Part shown: in pieces, positions 15,798-26,754 of the stretch
Position numbering within the stretch: the first letter of the stretch is position 1
Layout of the letters: each line of letters begins with the position of its first letter
NCBI RefSeq assembly: GCF_010725885.1
Contig: NZ_AP022600.1
Location: forward strand, 744,001-808,000
Direction of reading: 5' to 3'
Source: Mycolicibacterium tokaiense
GTDB lineage: Bacteria > Actinomycetota > Actinomycetes > Mycobacteriales > Mycobacteriaceae
Length of the DNA stretch: 64,000 nt
Notes under the pieces: generated by a model
What the model was told of the DNA's origin: nothing
The model's database searches: none
The model's input: only the letters and a program-made list of their open reading frames with translations
Position numbers and translations under genes: made by a program

Positions 15798-17084
15798 ATG
15801 ATTCCGCTGACCTGGAAGCCCGTCACCAGCACGGCCGATCCCTCCTTCGTCGTCGGCCCCGACGAGCGGCTGAGCTGGCCCAAGACCATCGGCATCGGCG
15901 CCCAGCACGTGGTCGCCATGTTCGGGGCGACCTTCCTGGTGCCGGTGCTCACCGGCTTCCCGCCGGCCACCACCTTGCTGTTCTCCGGCATCGGCACCAT
16001 TCTTTTCCTGCTGATCACCGGCAACCGACTGCCCAGCTACCTGGGCTCCAGCTTCTCGGTGATCGCACCCGTCACCGCGGCGACGGCCTCGGCCGGCACC
16101 GGTAGCGCGCTCGGCGGCCTCATCGCCGTCGGGGTGCTGCTGATCGTCATCGGCGCCGTCGTGCACATCGCGGGCACCCGGTGGATCGACATCACGTTGC
16201 CGCCCATCGTGACCGGCGCGATCGTCGCGCTCATCGGCTTCAACCTGGCGCCGGCCGCCAAGAACAACTTCGTCGAAGGGCCACTGGTCGGCATCGTCAC
16301 CCTGGTGCTCCTGGTGGCCGCGCTGGCCTTCTTCCGCGGGCTGATCGGCCGCCTGGCCATCTTCCTGGCCGTGGTCATCGGCTACCTGCTGGCGCTCGCC
16401 CTCGGCGACGTCGACACCTCGGCGATCGCGGCTGCCGCCTGGATCGGGCTGCCCGAATTCCAGGCCCCCTCCTTCGATCTCGCCGTTCTGCCGATGTTCC
16501 TGCCCGCGGTGATCGCCCTGGTGGCCGAGAACATCGGGCACGTGAAGTCGGTGGGTCAGATGACCGGTACCGACGTCGACCCGCTGACCGGGCGCGCGCT
16601 GGCCGCCGACGGCATCGCCACCGTGCTGGCCGGCGCCGGCGGCGGTTCGGCCACCACCACCTACGCCGAGAACATCGGCGTCATGGCCGCCACCCGGGTG
16701 TACTCCACCGCCGCCTACTGGGTGGCCGGGATCGCCGCGATCCTGCTGGCACTGTGCCCGAAGGTGGGCGCCACCATCTCGGCGATACCGCCGGGTGTCC
16801 TGGGCGGTGCGACCATCGTGCTCTACGGCCTGGTGGGTGTGCTCGGCATCCGGATCTGGCTGACCAACCACGTCGACTTCTCCCTGCCGATCAACCAGAT
16901 GACCGCCGCCATCGCCCTGATCATCGGCATCGCCGACTTCACCTGGCAGATCGGGGATCTCATCTTCACCGGCATCGCCCTGGGGTCCATCGCGGCGCTG
17001 GTGGTGTACCACGGGATGCGCGGGCTCGGCGCGTTGCGCGGCGTCCCGGCCACGCCCGCGACGCCGGCCGAACCCCTGACCTGA
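15798..17084 (+). CDS. NCS2-family uracil/xanthine permease (UraA-like)
   Basis: A 428-residue nucleobase transporter with about 12-14 membrane segments. The UraA-type signature near the start is GIGAQHVVAMFGATFLVPVL; the substrate-binding motif region reads VIALVAENIGHVKSVG, where the Glu contacts the base, and GGGSATTTYAENIGVMAATR is the second conserved segment. It brings uracil or a related base across the membrane with protons. The ATG at 15798 is preferred over an upstream GTG in the same frame. It follows the SDR gene by 55 nt; whether it belongs to the sugar pathway is unclear. Confidence 0.9.
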   Translation: MIPLTWKPVTSTADPSFVVGPDERLSWPKTIGIGAQHVVAMFGATFLVPVLTGFPPATTLLFSGIGTILFLLITGNRLPSYLGSSFSVIAPVTAATASAGTGSALGGLIAVGVLLIVIGAVVHIAGTRWIDITLPPIVTGAIVALIGFNLAPAAKNNFVEGPLVGIVTLVLLVAALAFFRGLIGRLAIFLAVVIGYLLALALGDVDTSAIAAAAWIGLPEFQAPSFDLAVLPMFLPAVIALVAENIGHVKSVGQMTGTDVDPLTGRALAADGIATVLAGAGGGSATTTYAENIGVMAATRVYSTAAYWVAGIAAILLALCPKVGATISAIPPGVLGGATIVLYGLVGVLGIRIWLTNHVDFSLPINQMTAAIALIIGIADFTWQIGDLIFTGIALGSIAALVVYHGMRGLGALRGVPATPATPAEPLT

Positions 17085-17146
17085 CACCACAAACCACGGG
17101 TTTTCCGGGGTCCCGTACGGCCGACTGCATTGTCAGGCTGGGCGGT

Positions 17147-18094
17147 ATGACTGATCACGTGCTCGAACCGGCGGCCCAGGAGTTCGCCGACGCCACCTCC
17201 ACTCCCCCATTCCTCTACGAACTCGGTCCCGAGGGGGCGCGCAAGGTCCTCGACGACCTGCAGGCCGCGCCCATCGCCAAGCTCGACGTGGACGACCGCT
17301 GGATCACGGTGGCGTGCCGGTTCGGCGATGTCGCGGTGCGCATCGTCACCCCACCTGGCACGACGGGCCTCCTGCCGGCCGTGCTCTACATCCACGGCGG
17401 CGGCTGGGTGCTGGGCAACGCGGGCACGCATGACCGGCTGGTGCGTGAACTGGCCAACGGCGCCGGCGCGGCGATCGTCTTCGTCGAATACGACCGGTCA
17501 CCCGAGGCGCACTACCCGGTGGCCATCGAGCAGGCCTACGCCGTGGCGCAGTGGATCACCCAGCAGGGTGCCGAGCACGGACTGGACGCCGAACGGATGG
17601 CCATCGCCGGGGATTCCGTCGGCGGCGACATGACGGCGGCGGTGGCCATCATGGCCAAGCAGCGCGGCGACGTCCGATTCATCCACCAGTCGCTGTACTA
17701 CCCCGTCACCGACGCCGGGCAGGACACCGCAAGCTACTCCGAGTTCGCCGACGGCCCGTTCCTGACGGCCAAGGCGATGGCCTGGTTCTGGGACTGCTAC
17801 CTGCCCGATGAGGCGAAGCGTTCCGAGATCACAGCGTCACCCTTGCGGGCCGGGCTCGACGACCTGCGCGGCCTGCCCCCGGCGCTGGTGATCGTCGACG
17901 AGAACGACGTCCTGCGTGACGAGGGCGAAGCCTATGCCCGCAAGCTGACCGCCGCCGGGGTCCCGACCACCAGCCTGCGGGTCAACGGGATCATCCACGA
18001 CTTCATGATGCTGAACCCGGTGCGCGAGACCGCTGCCACCACCGTCGCCATCGAGATCGCGATCCAGAGCCTGCGGAAGGCGTTCGCCCGATGA
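17147..18094 (+). CDS. alpha/beta hydrolase, hormone-sensitive-lipase-type esterase
   Basis: A 315-residue carboxylesterase of the HSL (LipH/Est) group. HGGGW forms the oxyanion hole, GDSVGG contains the catalytic Ser, VIVDENDVLRDEG the Asp, and IIHDFMML the His, so the triad is complete. It would hydrolyse short acyl or acetyl esters. It overlaps the next reading frame by 4 nt (ATGA), as in many mycobacterial lipase gene clusters. Confidence 0.92.
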   Translation: MTDHVLEPAAQEFADATSTPPFLYELGPEGARKVLDDLQAAPIAKLDVDDRWITVACRFGDVAVRIVTPPGTTGLLPAVLYIHGGGWVLGNAGTHDRLVRELANGAGAAIVFVEYDRSPEAHYPVAIEQAYAVAQWITQQGAEHGLDAERMAIAGDSVGGDMTAAVAIMAKQRGDVRFIHQSLYYPVTDAGQDTASYSEFADGPFLTAKAMAWFWDCYLPDEAKRSEITASPLRAGLDDLRGLPPALVIVDENDVLRDEGEAYARKLTAAGVPTTSLRVNGIIHDFMMLNPVRETAATTVAIEIAIQSLRKAFAR

Positions 18095-18393
18095 GTCTGG
18101 TCGCCGTCACGGGAGCCTCCGGCTACGTCGGGAGCCACGTGGTCAATCAGCTGGTGCGCCAGGGCTATCAGGTGCGCGCAGTGGTGCGGGGCAGCGGACG
18201 TGCCGACGAGGTGCGCCGACTGGCCCAGACCGAGCCGGCGATGCGGGAAGCGCTGCACCAGCTCGGCAGGCGGCCGCAGATCGACAACACCAAGGCCAAG
18301 ACCCTGCTGGGCTGGTCGCCGCGGCCGGTCGAGGACACCATCCTCGACACCGCCCACTCACTGCTGCGTGCCGAGACCGACGTTTCGCCGTGA
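18091..18393 (+). pseudogene. internally deleted NAD-dependent epimerase/dihydroflavonol reductase-like gene
   Basis: An open frame of 100 codons made of two ends of a much larger enzyme. Residues 1-45 are the start of an extended SDR with the NAD motif VTGASGYVGSHVVNQL and a strand/helix ending DEVRRLAQ. Residues from about 50 on match the C-terminal tail typical of the same family (IDNTKAKTLLGWSPRPVEDTILDTAHSLL). The substrate domain, with its YxxxK motif, is missing, about 220 residues compared with usual 320-340. The deletion kept the frame. It starts in the ATGA overlap with the esterase gene. Not likely to be enzymatically active. Confidence 0.72.
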
Positions 18394-18440
18394 GCCACTA
18401 GCACTTTCGGGCCCGTGCGTGAGATTGGGCGGGTCAGGGG

Positions 18441-19925
18441 TCAGGGGCCCATCGCGGAGCGGTGGCGCAGGTCGTGGGCGGGCACGCCGTTGGGGCCCTC
18501 GATGGAAGATGCGTAGGTCCCGACAGTGAAGGCCAGACCCGAGCCCGTGATGGCCAGCGCCTCGCGGTTCACCGCCCGGGCCGTGTCCCGCACAGTGTGG
18601 TAGTTCGGGTCGAAGGGCGCGCCGGCGGTGCCACCCCACAGCCGGGCCTGCACCGCGGTCTTCTGTTGCGGCCCACCGGTGGTCAACCCGCCCACCGGAA
18701 TCCCCGCGGTCAGGAAGGGGTGGTAGTCGGTGCTCGCGGACAAGGGCATGTCAGCCGGGCGCATCCCGGCCAGATTCAGATAGCCGGCCAGCGTGCGCTC
18801 CAGCCCCTCCGATCCGACGGGCACGTCCTCGGCGTCCACATCGGGGCTCGGCGCCCCGGACTGGTCCCCGTCATAGGTGAAGTACCCGGCATTCGGCGAG
18901 CCGATCATGTCGACGTTGAGATACAGGGCGATGTCGTTGAGTTCGTCGCGGCTGCGGTTGAACACGTAGTCCAGCGACCCGGCCAGCCGACTCTCTTCGC
19001 CACCCCAAAATGCGAACCGCACCGCGTTGCTGACGTCGGGTTCGGGCCCGAGTTGCAGGGCGGTCTCGAGCACCGCCGCCACCCCCGTGCCGTTGTCGTT
19101 GATTCCTGGGCCCTGCGGCACGCTGTCGAGATGCGCACCCACCATCACGACATCCCTGGTGGAGCCGGTCCTGGTCTGCGCCAGCACATTACGCGAGGTG
19201 ACCGTGGCCGTTTTCCCGTCGAGCACCACCCGCGCCGGACCGGTGGCCCGACGCAGCGCCGCGCCGCCCTCGTCACCGATGACGGCCACCGGAAGCGTGA
19301 GCCGCTCGTAGTACCCCCGCTCGAAAAGCCCCGGCGGACTACCGTTTCGGCCACCTGCGCTGACCACCACCAGCGCTGCGGCCCCTTTGTCTACGGCCGC
19401 CTGGTGTTTGGCCACCACCGAACACCCGGTGTCGTCCACCACCACCACCGCACCCCGGGGCACCCGGGCCGGATAGTCGGCCGCGCTGCAGCCGGGAGCG
19501 CGGGCGGGCCGGACCACCGGACCCTCGACGCCGCGTGACTGCACCAGCAGCGAGGCCTGGTCCACCTGGTAGGTGCGGCCGCCGACAGTGACCGTGGGAC
19601 GGCCGGCGTCCTGGGTCTCCAACCGCTCGAATTCGGTGGTCTCGACGTCGAAACCCTTGTCGCGCAACACAGTGATCACGTAGTCCACGCTGGCGTCGAA
19701 GCCAGGTGTGCCGTCGGCCCGGTTTCCGCCGTGCTCGGCCGCGATGTCCTGCAGCCGCTGCAGGTGCACCGACATGCCGGCCTCGGTGACCTGTTCGGCC
19801 AGATGGTCGGCCAGGCTGACCACCTGCTCGGGTGGCGCCGGCGCCGGCGGCGAGGAACATCCCGACAGCACCACCACCGTCGAGAAGACCGCCACCAACC
19901 CCGCCCCTGCACGCCTCACCCGCAC
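18441..19925 (-). CDS. M28-family zinc aminopeptidase lipoprotein with PA domain (paralogue of LpqL)
   Basis: A 494-residue exported peptidase. The signal peptide ends in a lipobox, VVVLSGC. A protease-associated domain sits around residues 130-240 (APGCSAADYPARVPRGAVVV). The M28 metal ligands are in VGAHLDSVPQGPGINDNGTG, FWGGEESRLAGS and VDMIGSPNAGYF, with the last His in FDPNYH. The gene downstream of lpqL has the same layout and nearly the same motifs, so the pair is a tandem duplication. This copy is the more divergent; M. tuberculosis, as I recall, has one. Confidence 0.87.
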   Translation of the reverse strand: MRVRRAGAGLVAVFSTVVVLSGCSSPPAPAPPEQVVSLADHLAEQVTEAGMSVHLQRLQDIAAEHGGNRADGTPGFDASVDYVITVLRDKGFDVETTEFERLETQDAGRPTVTVGGRTYQVDQASLLVQSRGVEGPVVRPARAPGCSAADYPARVPRGAVVVVDDTGCSVVAKHQAAVDKGAAALVVVSAGGRNGSPPGLFERGYYERLTLPVAVIGDEGGAALRRATGPARVVLDGKTATVTSRNVLAQTRTGSTRDVVMVGAHLDSVPQGPGINDNGTGVAAVLETALQLGPEPDVSNAVRFAFWGGEESRLAGSLDYVFNRSRDELNDIALYLNVDMIGSPNAGYFTYDGDQSGAPSPDVDAEDVPVGSEGLERTLAGYLNLAGMRPADMPLSASTDYHPFLTAGIPVGGLTTGGPQQKTAVQARLWGGTAGAPFDPNYHTVRDTARAVNREALAITGSGLAFTVGTYASSIEGPNGVPAHDLRHRSAMGP

Positions 19926-19976
19926 AGGCTAGCCCCTCACCGGTGCCCGCCCGGCGTCATCGTTGCCGTACCGAGA

Positions 19977-21479
19977 TCAGGAGGGACCGATCTCGTGCCG
20001 GGTCCGGTCGTCGCGGACCGGCATGCCGTTGCGGCCGGACTGGTCCTGGGAGTAGAGGCCAACCGCATACCCCACACCCGCCCCCTGGATGGCCTGGCTG
20101 GTGACGTCGATGTTGTCGATGTTGTCCTGCGGCCGGTGATAGTTCGGATCGAACGGCTCGCCGGCGGTACCGCCCCACTGCTGCTGCTGAGCTTCGGTCT
20201 TGTCCCCTTCGGCGCCGGAGTACAGCCCCCCGGCCGGGATCCCGGCGAAGGTGAACGCGTCGTAGTCGGAACGGCCATCGAAGAACGTGTCCTGCGCCGG
20301 CATGCCGGCCGACTCGAGATACGCGGTCAGCGTCCGTTCGATCCCGGCCGAGCCTTCCGGCACCCGGGCCGGCACCTCATCGCGGCGGAACGCGGTGGAC
20401 TGATCACCGTCGTAGGTGAAGTAACCGGGGTTGGGTGAACCCACCATGTCGAAGTTCAGATACATCGCGATGTCCTTGAGCTGCTCGGTGTTCAGCGACT
20501 CGACGTACTTCTGCGAACCGACCAGCCCGATCTCCTCGGCTCCCCAGAAGGCGAACCGCACCGCGTTGGCCACCGGCGGCGAACTGCCCAGCTGCAGCGC
20601 GGTTTCCAGCACCGCCGCCACCCCCGAGCCGTTGTCGTTGATGCCCGGTCCCTCGGGCACGCTGTCCAGGTGGGCGCCCACCATCACGACGTTCTCGGTG
20701 GAGCCGGTCGCGGTCTGGGCGATCACGTTGCGACTGGTCAGCTCACGCATCTCGGCCTGTACCCGGATGGTCGCCTCACCGGGACGGGCCCGCAGCTGCG
20801 CACCGTCGGCCTTGCTGACGCTGACCACCGGCACGGTTACCGACGTGTCGTCGCCCAACGTGCCGCCCATCCGTTCCTCGTCCACGTTGTCGGCGATGAC
20901 GACCCCCACGGCGCCCAGGTCGGCCGCCACGGTGGCCTTCTCCCCGAACGGGCATCGGCCCCGGTCCACCAGCACCACGGCCCCGGACACGTCGAGGCCG
21001 TCGTAGTCCTCGACGGTGCAGCCCGGACTCTCCTCCGCCGGCGCCGCCACCAACCGCGCCGTCACCCCTGACCCGGAGGTGCCGGGCGAGTATTCGAGCG
21101 CCCGGGCGCCGAAGTCCGTGCCGCCGACGCTGACGGTGCCGGGCTCGGAACGGAACACCCGCACATCGAACTCCGGGGTCTGCACCTCGAAGCCCTTGGC
21201 CCGCAGCGCCTCGGCGACATAGTCGACGCTGGCGTCGTACCCGGAGGTGCCGGCGGCGCGGTTGCCGTCGTGGGCGTCGGCGATGTCCTGCAGCGCGCGC
21301 AGGTGGGTCATCATGGCGTCACCGCTGATGCGCTCCTGTAGCCCGGTGGCGAACTCGACGGCCTCGGCCGGGGTTCCGGGGGGCGCCGCGACCGGTTGCG
21401 GATCCTGCGCCCGTTGCCCGCATCCGGCCAGCGCGAGCACTGAAAGCATCGTGACTGCTGCCAACGTCCTGGACACCAT
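19977..21479 (-). CDS. lpqL: LpqL, M28-family aminopeptidase lipoprotein
   Basis: A 500-residue exported metallo-aminopeptidase, the same length as M. tuberculosis LpqL and at the same place after thiG. The signal peptide MVSRTLAAVTMLSVLALAG is followed by the lipobox Cys. A PA domain contains SPGCTVEDYDGLDVSGAVVL. Zinc ligands occur in VGAHLDSVPEGPGINDNGSG, FWGAEEIGLVGS, FDMVGSPNPGYF and FDPNYH. It should cleave N-terminal residues of peptides at the cell surface. The ATG three codons inside the longest frame gives the better signal peptide. It lies 51 nt after the ABC permease gene. Confidence 0.9.
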   Translation of the reverse strand: MVSRTLAAVTMLSVLALAGCGQRAQDPQPVAAPPGTPAEAVEFATGLQERISGDAMMTHLRALQDIADAHDGNRAAGTSGYDASVDYVAEALRAKGFEVQTPEFDVRVFRSEPGTVSVGGTDFGARALEYSPGTSGSGVTARLVAAPAEESPGCTVEDYDGLDVSGAVVLVDRGRCPFGEKATVAADLGAVGVVIADNVDEERMGGTLGDDTSVTVPVVSVSKADGAQLRARPGEATIRVQAEMRELTSRNVIAQTATGSTENVVMVGAHLDSVPEGPGINDNGSGVAAVLETALQLGSSPPVANAVRFAFWGAEEIGLVGSQKYVESLNTEQLKDIAMYLNFDMVGSPNPGYFTYDGDQSTAFRRDEVPARVPEGSAGIERTLTAYLESAGMPAQDTFFDGRSDYDAFTFAGIPAGGLYSGAEGDKTEAQQQQWGGTAGEPFDPNYHRPQDNIDNIDVTSQAIQGAGVGYAVGLYSQDQSGRNGMPVRDDRTRHEIGPS

Positions 21480-21530
21480 TCGCTCCAAGATACTGACGGT
21501 GCAGGCCGGCCTGCGGTGGGTGATCCGCCG

Positions 21531-22289
21531 TCAGGCGTCGCGGCGGTCGACGACGACTGAGGCCACGGCGAAGACGAGGGCGGCGACGGCGGTGAAGTAC
21601 ACCAGACCCCCGACACCGCCCCAGCGCAGGTCGTAGCCCAGGCGGAGCAGTTCTACGCCGGTGAACGCCACCCCGTTGACGAAGGGCAGGGACGGCCCCA
21701 CCTGGGGCCCGATGTCGGGCAGCAACGCCAGGACGGTTTCGATCACCAACGGCCACAACAGCAAGAGAACGACAGTGCCCGGAGCGGCGCGGATCAGCGC
21801 CCCGACGCCGACCCCCAGCACCGCGGCAACGGCCGCGTACAGCGCGAAAGCCCCGGCCAGCAGCCACGGCCCGCCTCCTAGCAGCGACAGCGCATCCGTG
21901 GTCATCGGCGGCGCCACCAGGCCCGCGGCCACCACCGAGGCCAACACCATCGCCGCAGCGGCCACCGCGGCCACCGCCGCACTGACGACCGCCTTGGCGG
22001 CGAGCACCAGGTAGCGATTGGGGACCGCCAGGAACGTGGTGCGAATCATCTGCGTACGGAACTCCGAGGTGACGGTCATCGATGCCACCACCATCAGCAC
22101 CGGCACTCCGACCATCGCGACGGCGACGGCGGTGTCCTCGGGTGCGATGTCTCCCATCCGGCTGCCCCACGCCTGCAACGCGGCCAGTGCCACGCAGACC
22201 CCGGCCGCGGCGGCGATGGCCAGCCACGGAGCCCGGGTGCTGACCAGCTTGATGCGTTCGGCGGACAGCGCCGCCAGGACCTGACTCAT
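21531..22289 (-). CDS. ABC-2-type transporter permease
   Basis: A 252-residue membrane protein with about six hydrophobic segments. It starts with a short cytoplasmic ERIKLVSTRAPWLA region, typical of ABC-2 permeases, and has the conserved VTSEFRTQMIRTTFLAVPNR coupling loop after TM2. It would pair with the ATPase encoded just upstream (4-nt overlap) in an export-type transporter. Substrate unknown. Alanine- and valine-rich helices predominate, as is usual in this lineage. Confidence 0.85.
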   Translation of the reverse strand: MSQVLAALSAERIKLVSTRAPWLAIAAAAGVCVALAALQAWGSRMGDIAPEDTAVAVAMVGVPVLMVVASMTVTSEFRTQMIRTTFLAVPNRYLVLAAKAVVSAAVAAVAAAAMVLASVVAAGLVAPPMTTDALSLLGGGPWLLAGAFALYAAVAAVLGVGVGALIRAAPGTVVLLLLWPLVIETVLALLPDIGPQVGPSLPFVNGVAFTGVELLRLGYDLRWGGVGGLVYFTAVAALVFAVASVVVDRRDA

Positions 22290-23205
22290 GACACCGACCG
22301 AAAGTCGGTGACGCTGTCGGTCAGTTCCAGGTACGCGTCCTCCAGCGACGCCTTCTGCGGGCTCAGTTCGTGCAGGGTGATGTCGTTGCGGGCGGCCAGG
22401 TCACCGATGACGTCGGCCGAGGCACCGCTGACCGCCAGCACATCCGGATGGTCGTCGAAGCCGATGCCGGCGTCCACCAGCGCCGCCCGCAGCTGCTCCA
22501 GGTGCGGGCTGCGGACGCGCACCACGCCGCCGCGCGACCGCGCCAGGAAGTCCTCCACCGAGGTGGTGGCCACCAGCTTTCCCCGCCCGATCACCAACAA
22601 CCGGTCGGCGGTGTTGGCCATCTCGGCCAGCAGGTGGCTCGACACCAGGACCGCGCGGCCCTCGGCGGCCAGGCTGCGCATCAGCGTGCGGACCCAGCGG
22701 ATGCCTTCGGGGTCCAGCCCGTTGACCGGTTCGTCGAACAGCAGCACCGGCGGATCTCCCAACAGCGCAGCGGCGATCCCCATCCGCTGGCTCATGCCCA
22801 GCGACAGCGCTCCCGCTTTCCGGCCCGACACGTCCTGCAGACCGACGATGCCCAGCACCTCGTCGACCCGGGCGACCGGAATGGAGTTGGCGGCGGCGAT
22901 CCAATGCAGGTGGGCGCGCACCGATCTGCTGGGGTGCACACTGCGCGCGTCGAGCAGCGCGCCCACGGTGCGCAGCGGATCGCGCAGCTCCCGGTAAGGC
23001 TGCCCGCAGACGGTGGCCGAACCCGAGGTCGGCCGGTCCAGCCCGAGGATGAGCCGCATGGTGGTGGATTTCCCCGCGCCGTTGGGGCCGAGAAAGCCGG
23101 TGACCACCCCGGATTCCACCCTGCAGGTCAGATCGTCGACGGCCCGGGTGGCCCGCGGACCCCGGCCGAACACCTTGGTGAGCCCGCTCATCTCGATCAC
23201 CGGAG

Positions 23206-23209
<4 letters not shown>
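22286..23209 (-). CDS. ABC transporter ATP-binding protein (drug/lipid export type)
   Basis: A 307-residue ATPase: Walker A GPNGAGKST, signature LSLGMSQRMGIAAAL (a degenerate LSGGQ), Walker B VLLFDEPVNGLDPEG and H-loop VLVSSHLLAEM. A C-terminal extension of about 90 residues is typical of exporters paired with ABC-2 permeases. The GTG start overlaps the SGNH hydrolase stop (GTGA). A longer open frame adds 38 low-complexity residues and is less likely. Confidence 0.9.
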
Positions 23210-24923
<1,714 letters not shown>

Positions 24924-24924
<1 letters not shown>

Positions 24925-25940
24925 CAGACGCTCACGGCCGACAACTGCGCACCGATCGTGGCCGCGGTCCAGGGCGCCAACAGGAAACCCGAGCGGCCGT
25001 GACCGGTGGCCACCAGGGTGCGCTCGTCGAGCCGGCCCACCAGCGGCAGATTGTCCGGCGTCATGGGGCGCAGTCCCGCGGCGCTTTCGGCGAGTTCGTA
25101 CTCACCGAGCGCCGGGACCACCGCGCAGGCGTCGTCGAGCAGTTCGCGCACCCCGGCGACCGTCGGCGCGGTGTCGCGGCCGTGTTCGTACTGCGTGGCA
25201 CCCACCACCACGCCGTCGGCCCGCGGCACCAGATAGACCTGGCGCCCGCGCACCCGCGCGCGGATGACGCGCTGCGGCACAGGCAGGCAGCCGCGGCGCC
25301 AACGCAGCCGCAGCACTTCACCTTTCACCGGGCGTACTGCCAGGCCCGGCCACAGCGTCGGTGCGTCGATGCCGTTGGCGAGTACGCGGGCGTCGGCGTC
25401 CACCTCGGCGAGGTCACGAACCGGGCCGGCCCACTGCACCCCGAGTCGCTCGCAGTGTTCACCCAGAGCGGCCAGGACGGCGCGGTTGTCGACGGCCAAT
25501 TCGGTCCTGGCGAGCAGGCCGTGCCGGATGCCCTGCGCCAGAAGCGGTTCGATGTCACGGGCGCTGGTGGTGACCTCCACCGGGTGGCCCTGCGCCGACA
25601 GCCACTGCCCCACCGTGGCCAGATCGGCGGCGTCGGCGCGGTCGACGGCCACCACCAAGGACTCCCGGGCCGTGACGATGTGGGCGGGCAGTCCGTCGCG
25701 ATAGGACCCCGGGCCGTCGGCGGTCCACAACGCCAGCGACTCCAGGCCCAGGCGCAGCAGCTCCTCCTCACCTGGCCAGCCCTCGCTGTGCGGGGCGAGC
25801 ATCCCGCCGGCCACCCAGGAGGCACCCGTCTCGGGGGTGCGGTGCACCCGCACGGTCCAGCCGTCGAGTGTGGCGCGGCGGGCCACCGACAGGCCGATGA
25901 CGCCCCCGCCGATGACCGCGAGTGTTCCCCTGTGCTGCAT
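24924..25940 (-). CDS. thiO: glycine oxidase ThiO
   Basis: A 338-residue flavoprotein of the D-amino acid oxidase family that oxidises glycine to dehydroglycine for thiazole synthesis. The FAD motif is LAVIGGGVIGLSVARRA at residues 8-24; WVAGGMLAPHSEG and the C-terminal LRPMTPDNLPLVG and VATGHGRSGFLLAPWTA complete the fold. It is the first gene after the TPP riboswitch on the minus strand and is coupled to thiS by TGATG. Confidence 0.95.
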
Positions 25941-25944
25941 GGCC

Positions 25945-26040
25945 GTTGGCTCCCTATCGCCGGCATGACCCGGATCAGGTGTGACGGTAAGGGCAATGCG
26001 TCGTGCCCACTCTCAGCCCCGCGACCGGGACTCCCGCGCT
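25945..26040 (-). promoter_or_regulatory. TPP (THI-box) riboswitch upstream of thiO
   Basis: Read on the minus strand, the leader contains GGGGCTGAGAG (26020-26010) and, 30 nt later, ACCTGATCCGGGTCATGCC followed by GGCGATAGGGA. These are the pyrimidine-sensing CUGAGA bulge and the pyrophosphate-sensing half of the TPP aptamer. The 3' part ends about 10 nt before the thiO ATG, so it can hide the ribosome binding site (AGGGAG at 25956-25951). High thiamine diphosphate should switch off thiO and the genes coupled to it. Confidence 0.93.
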
Positions 26041-26051
26041 GTCGAGAGACC

Positions 26052-26061
26052 ACAGTACCCT
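26052..26061. promoter_or_regulatory. overlapping divergent -10 elements for thiE and the thiO leader
   Basis: TACCCT at 26056-26061 ends six nt before the thiE ATG, as for a mycobacterial leaderless promoter (TANNNT). On the other strand TACTGT (26057-26052) lies about 7 nt before a start near 26045 that would just include the whole riboswitch. The two hexamers overlap, so only one polymerase could bind at a time. Confidence 0.45.
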
Positions 26062-26067
26062 CGCCAG

Positions 26068-26739
26068 ATGCCCGAAGAGCTGGACCGCCTGACAACCGCA
26101 CGGCTGTATCTGTGCACCGACGCCCGCCGTGACCGCGGCGATCTCGCGGAGTTCGCCGACGCCGCGCTGGCCGGAGGCGTCGACATCATCCAGCTGCGGG
26201 ACAAGGGGTCGGCCGGGGAACGGGAGTTCGGGGCGCTGGAGGCGCGCCAGGAGTTGGCCGCCCTGGAGGTGCTGGCCGACGCGGCCGCCCGCCACGGTGC
26301 GCTGCTGGCCGTCAACGACCGCGCCGACATCGCCCGCGCGGCCGGGGCCGACGTCCTGCACCTGGGCCAGGACGACCTGCCGTTGCCCGCCGCCCGCGAC
26401 ATCATCGGGCCGCGGCCCCTGATCGGCCGGTCCACCCATGACCGCGAGCAGGTGGACCGGGCTCTGGACGAGGCCGTGGACTACTTCTGTGTGGGACCGT
26501 GCTGGCCGACCCCAACCAAACCCGGCCGCACGGCACCGGGGCTGGATCTGGTGCGCCATGCCGCCGCCACTGCCGGTGAGCGGGTGTGGTTCGCCATCGG
26601 CGGCATCGACGAGCAGCGACTTCCGGAGGTCCTGGCCGCGGGCGCCACCCGCGTGGTCGTGGTCCGCGCCATCACCGGCGCCGACGATCCCGAGGCCGCC
26701 GCCCGGCGTCTCAAAACTGCGATTTCGGCGCGCTGGTAA
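26068..26739 (+). CDS. thiE: thiamine phosphate synthase ThiE
   Basis: A 223-residue TIM barrel joining the pyrimidine diphosphate and thiazole phosphate to thiamine monophosphate. Motifs: [81 protein letters not shown] and RVVVVRAIT. The ATG at 26068 gives the normal length, and a TANNNT element just upstream suggests a leaderless mRNA. Divergent from thiO. Its stop codon lies within a hairpin shared with mutT3. Confidence 0.96.
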   Translation: MPEELDRLTTARLYLCTDARRDRGDLAEFADAALAGGVDIIQLRDKGSAGEREFGALEARQELAALEVLADAAARHGALLAVNDRADIARAAGADVLHLGQDDLPLPAARDIIGPRPLIGRSTHDREQVDRALDEAVDYFCVGPCWPTPTKPGRTAPGLDLVRHAAATAGERVWFAIGGIDEQRLPEVLAAGATRVVVVRAITGADDPEAAARRLKTAISARW

Positions 26740-26754
26740 CCGCCCAGCGGTTAC
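26736..26754. terminator. hairpin holding the stop codons of thiE and mutT3
   Basis: Perfect 8-bp arms GTAACCGC and GCGGTTAC with a 3-nt loop. The TAA of thiE lies in the left arm and the TAA of the convergent mutT3 in the right arm. Likely a compact two-way terminator or mRNA 3' end. Confidence 0.6.
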
